NCBI GenBank assembly: GCA_003427395.1
Contig: BFEA01000066.1
Coordinates: 1,024,219-1,071,843 of the forward strand
Direction: 5' to 3'
Source of the DNA: Chara braunii
Lineage: Eukaryota > Streptophyta > Charophyceae > Charales > Characeae
Length of the DNA: 47,625 nt
Part shown: one piece after another, positions 21,293-32,708 of the stretch
Numbering within the stretch: position 1 is the first letter of the stretch
Layout of the letters: each line of letters begins with the position of its first letter
Position numbers and translations under genes: made by a program
The notes under the pieces: generated by a model
What the model was told of the DNA's origin: nothing
Database searches by the model: none
Seen by the model: the letters and a program-made list of their open reading frames with translations, nothing else

Positions 21293-21308
21293 GGTGGCCA
21301 TAGCCGCC
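21293..21308 (+). promoter_or_regulatory. CATA-loop hairpin in element 3 LTR
   Basis: GGTGGC and GCCGCC pair over 6 bases, with one G-U pair, around a CATA loop. Confidence 0.45.
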
Positions 21309-21935
21309 TGAGGTATCGGGAGCCGGAGGTTCTCTCCTCCCTCCCATCGTCAGTCCCCTCTCTCTCTCTCTCCTCCTCGACTCTCTTTTTCTTCTTCTTC
21401 TTCTTCTTCTTCTTCTTCAAATTGGAGACTTCATACTAGTTGGACAGGGATCAGTGTTGGACTTCGGTGGTATGAGACTGTGGTACTTACCGGATTCGAG
21501 ACTTGGAGATTGTTGGGGTTGATACTCGGCGGCATCACAGTTCGGACACCGGTTACATTTGGACTCTGTATCTCCGACATTGGTGACTTATTGTCCTCGA
21601 CGTTTTGATCTTGTTTGATGACATTTTGGACTACCATATCGGTGACCTATCGGATTCTATTTCCGTGACCTTCGGTGCTGTCTACCTCCCCCACCTCCTT
21701 CGTCTCTCCTCCCACCTATCATCTGTGTATGTGTGTACGGGGCCTGAGCATCTTCCATGTATGGCTCAGACCCCACCATCTCACGATTGTATGTGTGTGG
21801 AGTGATATCTGTGTGAGTCAGTCTATGTGAGTCAGTCCGTTATCAGACTTCCGCTGCATACATGCTCATCCTATATTGGTTGATCTTTGGTTCTGCCCCA
21901 TACTCGTTGATATTCTCACGAGTATGTAACAGTTT

Positions 21936-21947
21936 TGGTATCGGAGC
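21936..21947 (+). promoter_or_regulatory. Element 3 primer binding site
   Basis: TGGTATCGGAGC is identical to the sites at 9148 and 11105. Confidence 0.9.
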
Positions 21948-21974
21948 AGACCATATTACGGATCTGCTGACCAG

Positions 21975-22988
21975 GTAAGTCTGATTAGGAATTAGATTGC
22001 TTCTTCAATCTTCCAAATCAGCTCTGTATTACTATCGAGTTTCAAAGTTGCAATTTTTTTTTTTTTTTTTCGGTATTCTGTCTATTTCGGCATTTCCGTT
22101 TCATTCGGGATTCGGACTTATAATTCGGATTTCTGTTTTACTCCGGTATGTTGTTTAATTTGAGTTCCGATAAATGGATACTAAATCCGACATTCTGTTT
22201 AATTCGGATTTCTGATTATTGATTCGTAGTTAGGTTGAAATCAGTACTCTGTTTAATTCGGCATTCCGATTTTCATTTCGGTTTCCGTTTTTATAATCTA
22301 GCATTCCGATTTTAATCCTGTATTCCGATTTCGAAATCGGCATTTCCGTTTTATCGCAGTATGGGAAATTAGGGTTACGAAAATTTTTGGGTTTCGATCA
22401 ACTTGGGAAATTCGAACGTTTTGGAACCGTAAATCCGGAAATTCCGTGGAATCGCGGAAAATTAGGGTTGGACTCCGAAATTTTCGCGAAATTGTTTTCC
22501 TCTCCCTTGTTTGAGAAATTCCGAAAACGGACTTAGGCCTTTTAAAAATCGGATTTTGACGGTGGAAATTCCCAAAATTTCACGTTTTTGAAAATTCGAG
22601 TGTTTTTCTTCTGATTTTTTTTCCGAAATTTTTTTTGGCAAACTAATCCGTATCTGACCCTCAGAATTGCAACTTCCAGGTAGTTCACTAATTAACGGTG
22701 AACTCCCGGACTAAAGATGATCTCAATGGATACCTAATCTTGACACAATTCAAATTCGTTCATTATCATTATTGCAAATATTGTTTTAGTGATTATCATT
22801 CATTATTGCAAATATTGTTTTAGTGCTTATCATTCATTATTGCAAATATTGTTTTATGTGGTTATCATTAAGAATTATTATTTCGTATTAATCATTAATT
22901 AAACTTTATTGATTAAATAATTCGTTATTATTTTCTTATTACGAATTTTTGAATTATTTACGGGAAATTTATTTTTTCTGTTGATTAG
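21975..22988 (+). other. Probable 1014-nt leader intron of element 3
   Basis: The donor CAG|GTAAGT (21972-21980) is a perfect consensus 27 bases after the primer site. The candidate acceptor is GATTAG| (22988), preceded by a T-rich stretch. The interval is strikingly A/T- and especially T-rich compared with its flanks, as plant introns are. It carries degenerate TTCGG/TTTCCG repeats (22060-22350) and a 34-bp AT-rich tandem repeat. Splicing here would join an ATG at 21862 (open for 37 codons through the LTR end and primer site) in frame to gag. Unspliced, the frame stops at the TAA within GTAAGT. Confidence 0.55.
22762..22865 (+). repeat. 34-bp AT-rich tandem repeat, three copies
   Basis: ATTGCAAATATTGTTTTAGT recurs at 22771, 22805 and 22839 with TTATCATTCATT linkers, an exact 34-base period. 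Confidence 0.9.
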
Positions 22989-24918
22989 GTGTCTACAGTC
23001 CATCAGTGGGACAGGGGCTGTATGTGAAGTGTTTGATTGTTCTACCCCTGTTCCCACTCTCCCTACCCTCCCCGTAATCTGTGACCACCGGGATGTCTCA
23101 GGTACCACACATCAGCCAGAGCTGATATCGGTGGAACAGGACACCGGGGCACTGCCACGACGCAGTGCCAGGCTTGCAGTTCGTACCCGTCCTGTGGTAC
23201 CTCCACGAAGCAAGTATCAGCAACAGCAGCTCAGCAAGCGGACGACTCCAGCGGCATCAAGTACAGCATTGACAGTACCGGTTCTCACCGGAGTTCTTCC
23301 CGCATGTCCGGTCCAAGTGGCCCATGAACCGTTGGCTGACTACCTTGGGCGACTACAGGTATTCACAGATGTCGTAGCTGCCGCCAAGGCTCAGCAGGAG
23401 GCAGCAGAGGCAGAACGTCAGCGGCTGGCCAATGAGGTGGCAGCCCAAGCTCAGCAGACTGCTGAGGCTGACGCAGCGGCACGAGACAGACGGAATGCCG
23501 CCAGCACAGAGTCCCTAATTCAACATGAGAATCACTGGACAACGCTACTCGAAGGCATGTTCTTTGTGCCTACAGAAGCGCAGGCGGCTCCGACACAGGC
23601 GGAGGGAGAGAGAAGTAACCTGGCTACCCTGATGTTGAGCGTGATGAGGGGAGTAATGTGGAACAACAAACTGCTGCAGGCACACCTGGTCGCGGAACGA
23701 CAGCAACGACAAAAGCACCAGCAAGAGGTGGCTGTTTTGACGGCCGCCGTCCGCGACACAGCAACACAGCGGCAGCAACAGCAACAGCTGTTGAACTCTA
23801 CTCTCGCACGCATCAACGGCATTGAGGCTAAGGCCTCGGCAGCGCCAGGCTGCACGACGGACGCGACGAAGCAGCTCAACGAGCGCATCGATCACGTCGT
23901 CACTATCATCGGCGAACTAGGTGATTTCACTAGTCCGGCCACGATCAGCAGCACGGTGGCCGCCATCAAGACGAGCATCACCAAACTGCAGACNAGNCCG
24001 GACGCCGCTACAAAGAATTACAAGATGCCGCACTTCGACATCAGCAAGTTCGACGACTACAACAAGTCGGACGCCTTGACATGGTGGCAACGTTTCCTCA
24101 CGGAAGCANCNTGCNGCACTGTCCCGGCTGACGACATGATGAAGGCGCTCTACTTACAACTGATTGGAGGAGCGCAGGNCTGGATGAACCNTCTGNCGGC
24201 TACCAANAAATGCACCATCGCCGAACTCCACACGCACATCCCGTGGAAGGAGTTCGAGAANCTATGGTTCACTCNGTTCATGGTCCGCAACGTCGTGAAG
24301 NCGGCCATGAACGAGGTGTACACCTGCTCTCAAGGGAATATGCCAACTCGAGACTGGACAACCAAGTGGCAAAAGATAGTGACCACGCCAGGCTTCGATT
24401 TGAGTTTTACCAATCAACGATCCGAGTTCTTCTCACGATCATGCGCAGGACTGCGAACCGCACTCGGCAACGAGTACGATTACGCCTCATTCCAGGCTAT
24501 CTTGGATCGTGCGAACTTGGTCATCCAAACGGACGACAAGGCCGCAAACGAACGGCAGTCCCAGCCGCATTATGTGGCTAAGCCAGGCTATCAACGACCG
24601 ACACATAATAATGCCGTGATTTCTGACGAAACAATCGATCTCCACGCTGCAGCAGCATCCTCGAGTGATGGAGGAATTGTAGCAGCACTCCCGCCGAAGC
24701 GTCCCAAGAGAGTTCGGAAGAACAAGGCGACACAAGAGACGGCATCGACAGGAACTGGGCAGCAGCCATGGACAGCATACAAGATCACCAAGGAAATCTA
24801 TGACCTTCGTCAACGGTACGGATATTGCCTTTGGTGCAATGGAGTCACTCATTTGANCGCACAGTGCCCCGAAAAGGGCAAGGCACGCGTANCCCGTCCA
24901 ACGAACTCGGGAAACTGA
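22989..24918 (+). CDS. gag: Element 3 gag (open, with ambiguous bases)
   Basis: An uninterrupted frame of about 640 codons encodes structural Gag. It has an alanine/glutamine-rich coiled-coil region (about 23380-23860) and a capsid-like domain (about 24020-24560, 'MPHFDISKFDDYNKSDALTW'). A basic linker and a CX2CX4HX4C zinc knuckle (24826-24867) follow. It ends at TGA 24916-24918. No in-frame ATG occurs before about 23557, roughly 190 codons in, so the start is probably supplied by an upstream exon (ATG 21862). N bases at 23994-24300 and near 24856-24892 blur several codons. Pol follows in the -1 frame after a slippery heptamer. This is the best preserved gag in the window. Confidence 0.8.
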
Positions 24919-24949
24919 GTTACGCAAGGAGAGGGGCGACGTCTCTCCT
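24909..24949 (+). promoter_or_regulatory. Putative -1 frameshift signal, element 3 gag/pol
   Basis: GGGAAAC (24909-24915) is read as G GGA AAC in gag and is followed at once by TGA. Eleven bases further on, AGGAGAG (24927-24933) and CTCTCCT (24943-24949) form a 7-bp stem around a 9-base loop. The -1 frame leads straight into the pol reading frame. Confidence 0.75.
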
Positions 24950-27085
24950 CACTCCGCCGGACCCGGTTGCCTTGCTAGCAATCGATGTCACTACCGGGGA
25001 GCATGCGTTAGTCGCTGATTCTCGTGCTACGAACGAGGATTATGCCGCCCAGTTGGTACCATCACTAGACCGGCCAAGCCACGTGCACTTAGATTGCGTA
25101 TGCGCAGCCTGTACACCGTCGACAAGTGATCCGGTCAGTTCGCCACTGATTTTCGAGGACTCAACGGCGTGGTCAAGACTTGAGGAGCTCGACCCGCTCA
25201 CGAGAGAGGATTTCGCTTGAATGCCTCTACCCTCAAGCGGAACCTTGCCAAGGCCGCATTGCAATGCCTTGATGGCAAATCTACGCTCCTATTTGCACAC
25301 TACAGTACCAGCTCCGTTGACGGACGACGGAGTAGCGGTTGTCGATCTCCGCTCCTATCTTGCGAAAATTGACCGCGAGTACGCCACCCAAAGGTACGCC
25401 GAAACCAGCGCCTTTTTGCTCTATATCCGCATTCAAATCGGAAAGGCAACCTGTAGTGCCTTGATTGATTGCGGAGCGTCTCGCAACTTTATGAGCCAAG
25501 CCTTTATGGCCAGCGCAGGTCTTGGCCCGCGTGTTCGAAGGAAGACGCAACCTACGCAAGTTACACTCGCGGNCGGCCGCACGCAAAAGTCAATTGACCG
25601 GTGCGTCGACGGCGGTCCGGTATACTTTGCGCCACTTGCGTGCGAGCCGGTGTCTTTTGACATCCTCGACACCAAGTTCGACATGATTCTAGGCATGTCT
25701 TGGTTGCGTAGCGCCGATCATCCGGTGAACTTCCATGACCGAGTCGTTCACATCCGTGATCGGAACGGAGTGTTAGTCCCATGTACGGTCGCGACCCCTC
25801 ACACTTTGATTGCTTGTCACGTGGTTTCCGTTGCGAGAATTCACGACGCCATAGCTCGGAATAACGTCGAGGAGATGGGCCTTGTATTCTTGCATGCTCT
25901 CCCCTCGCCGGACGGACCAGCCGCGTCACCGCCGGACCCACGCATCACTCACCTCCTGGACGAGAATGGAGACGTCTTCGAGGCTCCCACCGGAACAGTT
26001 CCGGATCGGCCCATACGTCACGGGATCACTCTCAAGGCTGGCGCCGTCCCTCCGCGTGGATGCATCTACCGCATGAGCGAAGAGGAACTCGAGGTGCTTC
26101 GCGCACAACTCAATGACCTTCTCGACAAGGGTTGGATTCGCCCTAGTTGTTCGCCCTACGGTGCCCCTGTTCTCTTCGTCTTGAAGAAGAACAAAGATCT
26201 ACGGTTATGCAACAGTTCCGGATCGGCCCATACGTCACGGGATCACTCTCAAGGCTGGCGCCGTCCCTCCGCGTGGATGCATCTACCGCATGGGCGAAAA
26301 GGAACTCGAGGTGCTTCGCGCACAATTCAATGACCTTCTCGACAAGGGTTGGATTCGCCCTAGTTGTTCGCCCTACGGTGCCCCTGTTCTCTTCGTCTTG
26401 AAGAAGAACAAAGATCTACGATTATGCATCGATTATCGCAAACTTAACGCACAGACCGTAAAGAATGCTGACCCTCTCCCTCGGATTGATGATCTTCTTG
26501 AGCGGTTAGGCGGCGCGACGTACTTCTTGAAGTTGGACTTGAAGTCGGGCTACCACCAGATTGAAATCCAGCCTGAAGATCGGTACAAGACCGCGTTCAA
26601 GAAGCGGTACGGGCATTTTGAGTGGGTTGTCATGCCCTTTGGCCTCACCAATGCCCCCGCAACGTTTCAAGCAGCGATGACGACTGAGTTTCGCGACTTG
26701 CTCGATCGCAGCGTCCTCATCTACCTTGATGACATCTTGGTCTATAGTAGGACGTTGGACGAGCATATCATACACCTTCGCGCTATTTTCAATCGTTTGC
26801 GACTGGCCAAGTACAAAGCAAACCGCGACAAGTGCAAGTTCGCCAAGCAGGAGCTTGAGTATTTGGGCCATTATGTTACGCCGAAAGGCATTCGTCCCTT
26901 AGCGGACAAGATCCAAGCCATCGTGGATTGGCCGGAACCCCATTGCACGACGGATGTACGCTCTTTCATGGGTTTGGCTGGATATTATCAGCGATTCGTC
27001 GAGTCATACTCGAAAGTGGCCGCCCCTTTGTCAGGACTTCAATCCCCGAAGGTGCCCTTCGAGTTCGACGACGCAGCCAGAGCAA
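24915..27085 (+). pseudogene. pol: Element 3 pol: protease and RT, truncated before RNase H
   Basis: In the -1 frame of gag, a pre-protease segment runs to a TGA at 25218-25220, where tryptophan would fit, then continues. Protease has 'LIDCGAS' with its aspartate at about 25467, and 'MILGMSW' near 25680. RT begins near 26000 and shows 'SGYHQIEI', 'MPFGLTNAPATF' and 'YLDD' near 26722-26733. It reaches 'VRSFMGLAGYYQRF' and 'FEFDDAA'. A 217-base tandem duplication (25994-26427) shifts the frame inside RT. At about 27083 the sequence passes in frame into element 4 gag. RNase H, integrase and the 3' LTR are missing. Confidence 0.88.
25994..26427 (+). repeat. 217-bp tandem duplication within RT
   Basis: Copies 25994-26210 and 26211-26427 differ at about four positions. 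217 is not a multiple of three, so pol shifts frame. It may be a real duplication or a mis-joined pair of related reads. Confidence 0.9.
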
Positions 27086-27091
27086 AAAAAA
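27083..27091 (+). other. Element 3 / element 4 junction
   Basis: RT of element 3 changes to capsid of element 4 across a run of about eight A with no LTR between. The reading frame stays open across the join. Confidence 0.7.
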
Positions 27092-29464
27092 CGGATGAGA
27101 GAATACCATGCTTCAGAGGGCCACAAGTTAATGACTTTTTGGATGAGTATGAGTTATTTGGACTCAGTTATGGCTGGACAAATAAGCAGCGACTTAAGCA
27201 CCTTCTATCTTATTGTGATACTGACTCAAGGTTGGCCGTTCAGGAACTAATGGAAGGTGTCACTACCTGGGAAGAAGTCAAGGAGAGACTGAAAAAGGAA
27301 TTTGAGAAAGATTCAGTTCCAATCACAACTAAGGACTTACTCAATATCAGAAAAGCTAAATATGACACTTTTAATGTTTTTCTTCAGACTTTTATCCGAA
27401 CAGCAAGAAGAATTCCATATTTGGATGAAGCTCAGAGATGCCATATATTTTTGACAAATTGTACTGACACTGAAAAGCAAGCAGTTCTTAATCCGGCTCA
27501 GCACTATCCTCTCAGATTGGGATGAAATGGTTGCAATTATAAGAACTCTACCTACTGTGTCCCATAAGAAATGGTCACTAGATCAGATCAACACTTTGAC
27601 CAAGGATTGGGAAACTGAGAATGGAATGAATAGAGAGAGCAATCTGACCGCTGATAATATTCTTCAAAAAGTGATGGCTAACTTTATGCCTGCAAGGCCT
27701 GCAACACATGTTGTGGATGACAGGGGAAAGAAAAAGGCTGAAAGTGAGGAAGATGATGACGGTAACGATGACAACGAAAGTTATGGTAAGAAGGAGGATT
27801 CATCTAGATCCAAGAGGAATGGAAAGAATGGTGATGGAGGAAACAGAGAAAGGAAAAAATATGATTAGCGTCCTAAGAGGGGTTTTACCTGTTACTACTG
27901 TGGTGAAGGGCGTCATACTACCACCTACTGCAAGCCTTTTGAGGAGGATGTAAGGAGTGGGGTGGCAAAGAAAGATGCAATGAGCCATGTCTGTGATAGT
28001 TCATGGAATAAGTTGGACCAAAGACATCCAGGAGGTATGAGGCTTCTTACTTTTAAACATGATGAGAAAATGAAGATTAAGAAGAAGAAAAAGGTCAATG
28101 TGAATGTTCATTTCCTCATTGGAGACTTGCCTAATGAGCTAGTACAAAGAGGAAGTGACCCTCATACCACGATTGAGTCGTCTCTGCAGTCCTTAGTATT
28201 GACAGAGTGTGAGCCTAACGAGGCATCTACATGTGAGTCTCCATTGGGAGGGAATCCAACTTCTCAGAATCCTTCTGAATTAGTAGAGTCCTCTTCCAAT
28301 GAAATGGCTCATCTCCTGGCTAACATGATGTCGTTCCATGGTGATCTACCCCCAGAACTTATCATGGAACCCAGTATCAGGGTTGGTGAAGTGAGGAACC
28401 ACCAAACCCGTATGACACCTCAAATGATAAAAGAAAAGAAAAGAAAGAAGGCTGAGGAGTCACTTATTAACATCCTTGATGACCCTGAACAGGAACGTTC
28501 ACAGGAAAAAAATGAACAGGGGAGAAAGAGAAAATTTATTCTCAAGAGTGATTTGGATGATGAGACTGTGATTTCTGACGTAATTGCTAAAGTGCTGGAA
28601 GAAACGGAAGTGACATTGTCTTTCAAGAAACCAATGACACTGGCACCCAAACTATTGTCTTTCAAGGAAGCAATGACACTGACACCCAAACTGAGAGAAA
28701 AGTTGAAGAAGTTAATTGAGAGGAAAAAATTGGAAGTTAATTATTTAGGGTCAGTCTTTCCCAACCAAGTGAATAGATCACTACCAAGTTGCAAGATGAG
28801 ATTTGCAACCATGGGTTGTGGGCACCTTACAATTCGCATTAATCAAGTGAAGATTCTAGCCCTAGTGGATTCTGGGGCAGAGATGATACTTCTTTCACGA
28901 AGAACGATGGAAGCATGTAATTTATCTATTGATAGACCTGCACAAAATGTACTGAGCAATATTGCAGGAGAGCTGTTCGTGGCTGGATTTATTGATAATT
29001 TGCCTATCAGGGTTGGGACAATGACTGTGGAATTACTGGGTTTTGTAGTGCCGCATCTGGACCATGATTGTATATTGGGAACTCCATTCTTGCATAGGAT
29101 GGAGGCGGTCCAATTTTTCAGTCATGAGGGGTCATCTTGGATCAGTCTACAGGACCCCGAGACTGCTCAAGAGCAGACCTTTATGGTCAGTATGAAAAAT
29201 GACTTCAAGCATCAATTATCTGCTAATTCGATCAGAAGGGAAAAATCTGCTGAAAGGGTTACGAGACTAAAGGAAGAAGGGAAACAAGAAGCAAAAGAAG
29301 AGATTTCGGTGGGAATCAATCAGGTTTCGAAAATGATAAAAACCCTTGGTAAACTCGAGGATGAGAACGGACAAATTGAAGCCTTCAAGAAGGCTGTAGA
29401 AACTGCAAAAGGGGGAAAGATGGAATTGAGATTTGCATCGACTCACCCTTTTTTAAGAAAATAG
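27092..29464 (+). pseudogene. gag-pro: Element 4 gag-protease (5' truncated, near intact)
   Basis: It begins abruptly inside a capsid domain ('PCFRGPQVNDFLDEYELFG'). One frameshift near 27510 and one TAG (27866-27868) break it. A CX2CX4HX4C zinc knuckle follows (27890-27931), then a lysine/glutamate-rich linker with a 39-base, 13-residue duplication (28616-28693). The aspartic protease has 'LVDSGAE' with its aspartate at 28868-28870, and 'ILGTPFL' near 29076. It ends at TAG 29462-29464. Protease shares the gag frame, unlike elements 1 and 3. The gag start, leader and 5' LTR are missing because the copy is fused to element 3. Confidence 0.8.
29449..29464 (+). promoter_or_regulatory. Putative -1 frameshift site, element 4
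   Basis: TTTTTTA (29449-29455) is read as T TTT TTA in the gag-protease frame, two codons before the TAG stop. RT continues exactly in the -1 frame. Only a weak 5-bp stem (TGGGT/GCCCA) is visible downstream. Confidence 0.6.
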
Positions 29465-32400
29465 TCACTGGGTCAAAAAGAAAATACAAGCCCAAAGGGG
29501 TGAAGAAAAACCTGGTGGCAGTTCTAATAGAGAAAGATTATGATGAAGCATTGGAAAAGGAGAGGAAGATTATAAAAGCATTGAGTGAGTCAGCAAAACT
29601 GGACAATAGGGTCACCAAAGAGAGGTTTGACACGATGAAGATAGGCTCGGATCAGTTTATCCTGCCTCAAGAGAAATAATATATCTTCAGGATGTGTCAG
29701 AAATTCTCTGGTGCTTTTTCCTTTAATGACAAAGAGAGAGGGCGGTTGGACGTGGACATGATCAAGATGGCCAAAATTTGGACAGTTGATCATGTTCCAT
29801 GGAATGACAGGCCAACCAAGTATGCCCTGAAGGAAGAGGCAAAAATTGTAAAGTATCTTGACAAAAAGATTGCATCCAATGTTGCTGAACCTGCTAATGG
29901 ACCGTATGCTAACCACTGGTTTTGTTTCTGGAAACCAGGAAGCGGGCTAAGATGGATACAAAATCTTCAGAAGCTCAATTCTGTGACGGTACGTGATGCA
30001 GGTAGTCTTCCTCTCCTCTCTGAATCTTTTGCTGGTCGATGTATTTATTCTTTAGTTGATCTGTATTCTGACTATGATCAGTTCCCTATTGATCCCACTA
30101 ACCGACCAATGACTGCCATGCACACACCAAGGGGGCTTGTTCAGATGTGCGGGTTACCTCAGGGTTGGACTAACGGCGTGGCAATGGTTCAAAGGGATAT
30201 GATCAAAGTCATGCCGGATATTTCTCCTGAAATAACCAGTCCCTACATTGATGATAATCTTGTAAAAGGACCTCTGGTAAGAGATGAGATTTTGGTCGCA
30301 GGGGGAGTCCGAAAGTTTGTCTGGGAACACGCTGAAGGAGTAAAGATGGTCTTAGAGAGACTTCGGAAGTATAATCTAACTGCCAGTGAACCAAAGTCCC
30401 TTCTCTTCCAGCCAGAAGTAATTATTTTAGGCATCAGATGTTTCTTCAAGGGTAGGAGTCCGGAGCCCACGAAGATAGATAAGATTTTAAACTGGCCTCT
30501 GCCTCTCAAAAGAGTGACGGACGTCAGAAACTTCTTCGGAGTTTGCGAATTCTAGAGGATCTTTATTCCTCATTTTGCTACCCTTGGAGAGCCTCTGAGG
30601 GAGATGGTAAGGCAAGGGGCTAACTTAGCGTGGAATGATAAAAGACAAGCAGCTGCAGAAACATTGCAAGAAAAACTAAGAGATGGTGGTGTAGTGCTGG
30701 GAGTGCCATATTACGATAAGGAGGAGGCAAGACCTTTCATCATTGAGGCGGATGGAGGACCAGTTGCTCTGGGTGGAGTGCTTATTCAGAAAGATGAAAA
30801 TGGGAGAGAAAACCCTCTGAGATTTGAGAGCAGAACCCTCAATTCTATAGAAAGAGGCTACACTCAATTCAGGAAAGAGCTACTGTCAATCATCCATAGC
30901 CTCAGGTGCTTCAGGCACTACGTTCTAGGAAGGAGATTCATCCTAAGGACTGATGCATCTGCTGTGATAGGTGTCATTAAAAAGCACCAACAGGTAGATC
31001 CAACAGTCATCAGGTGGCTCGCTTTCATCTGGACTTATGATTTTAAACTGGAAAAGATCCCCACTGAGAAAAACAGAGCGGATGGCTTAAGCCGGATTGA
31101 GTGGCGAGAAGAACAAGAAAGATATGAATGAGACAATTGAAGAATTTGCCTATGTTGATAATTTCCTTAATGAAAAAGATAACAAGGATTATGAAGCGCC
31201 ATGCTCCTACCGGTGGAGTCTGTGGCCAGAAGAGAGAGACAGTTGGGGAGAAAACCCCAGCGCATACGTTTATGAGTCGAGTCTAGGGAAAGAAGAAGAA
31301 GACGAACCAAACGACTGGTATGCTAGAGTTAATGCAGCAGCAGTGGCTGCTCATGAGATTGGGGAAAGTTCAGGTTCAAAGGAAGAAGAAAAGAGTGAAA
31401 AGAAGGAAGAAGAGATATTTTTCTTTTTTGAAGAATATGATGAAAATTATCAGAAAGATGAAAAAGGAACAGCTAAAAGAATATTACTGTAAAAATTCAA
31501 GGAAGAAATTCAAACTAAAGAGAGGACATCTCTTTGTGGATGGTAAGGGAGACCTACCTCCACTAAGAGTGGTCTGTGGTAAAGAGATTATTGCCCTGCA
31601 TGAGGGGGTTGCTGGTGGCCACAGGGCTGCTGAGGCAACCTACTCCAAGACCGTCAGACTCTACTTCTGGCCTGGCATGAGAGACATGATTTTCAGATAC
31701 TGTAAATCATGTGTGTTATGTAAGAAGAGGTCTACCACAAGAATGATTGAACCTTTATTTCCGACTATCCTGGTAGATCCAGGTAGTAGAGTTCATCTGG
31801 ATCACATCACTATGCCTCCAGGCAAGGGTGGGATGAGATACATACTAAACATGAGAGATAATTTCTCTGGATATGTTGAGGCAAAAACTCTGAAAAGAAA
31901 GACAGCCGAACAGGTGGCTGACTGGATAAAAGAAGTCTATTTTAGATATCCCTTTATCAGAGAATTTGTTTCAGACAGAGGATCAGAGTTCATAAATGAA
32001 ATTGTCAGAAGAACCACACTCAGACTAGGTGTCAGAATTCGGTATGTGACTACTTACCATCCTCAAGTAAATGCGCCTGTTGAAAGAGGACATAGAACTT
32101 TGAAAGATTCACTGGCCAAGTGGTGTGAAGGGAATCTCAACAATTGGCCAAAAGTATTGAGAGCTGTTGTATATGCTGACAACATTACAGTCAAAAGAAC
32201 TACAGGCTATGCGCTATTTACTTTGTGGTATGACCGATACACTACATTGCCTATTGAAAGTATTGTCAAGACATGGTCAAGTCAAGAAAGTGACAGAGAC
32301 TATTCTATTTCAGAGCTTCTTCAGATCCGGATGAGGCAAATATCAGAAGTTGATCAGGCAGTGATGGACGCTGCAGAAAGGATGGCATTCAGTAGGCTAT

Positions 32401-32708
32401 CAGATCAAGAAAGATGGAACAAGAAAAGGTATATAAGAAAAGAGAAATTGAAGATTGGAGATGTTGTCCTTCTGTTTGACAGTTCTCTTGAGACACAATG
32501 GACTAAAAGGTTGGAGCCCAGATGGCTTGGTCCTTATAGAATCACAGGAGAGGCGGAAGGCAAGGTTTATGAGATTTCAGAAATGGACGGATCCAGGGTT
32601 CATGACATGGTATCAGTGTGTAGACTTCGTAAGTTTATATTCAGAGACCCAGATCTGATTCCTTCAATAACCTCAAGGAGAGGGAAGAGAGGTCAGTTAT
32701 CTAAGTAA
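29464..32708 (+). pseudogene. pol: Element 4 pol: RT, RNase H, acidic spacer, integrase
   Basis: RT (about 29740-30540) has an unusual catalytic motif, 'PYIDDN' (30241-30258), followed by 'FVWEH', and 'SDYDQ' replaces the common SGYHQ. TAA 29677 and TAG 30553 interrupt it. RNase H (about 30600-31120) has 'IEADGG', 'RTDAS' and 'ADGLSR'. An acidic, glutamate-rich spacer of about 110 residues in another frame (about 31130-31490) separates it from integrase. Integrase is intact from about 31470 to 32708: an HX3H/CX2C zinc module (31592-31725), catalytic 'LDH', 'SDRGSE' and 'VERGH', and a GPY/F-like 'LGPYRI' end. No chromodomain is seen. The lineage differs clearly from elements 1-3. Confidence 0.88.

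Larger units (their letters stand above)
20686..21931 (+). repeat. Element 3, 5' LTR (left end tentative)
   Basis: The right end, GTAACA at 21931, lies four bases before a primer site. The left end is inferred from alignment with the 3' LTR of element 1 (6482 onward), which shares the block with ATTCAGGGC, the inverted W-boxes and GTCAGACACA (20708-20872 against 6520-6680). It also contains a palindromic GGTACAAAAGTACC, a CATA-loop hairpin (21293-21308) and a CTT microsatellite (21386-21418). No 3' partner LTR is in the window. Confidence 0.6.
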
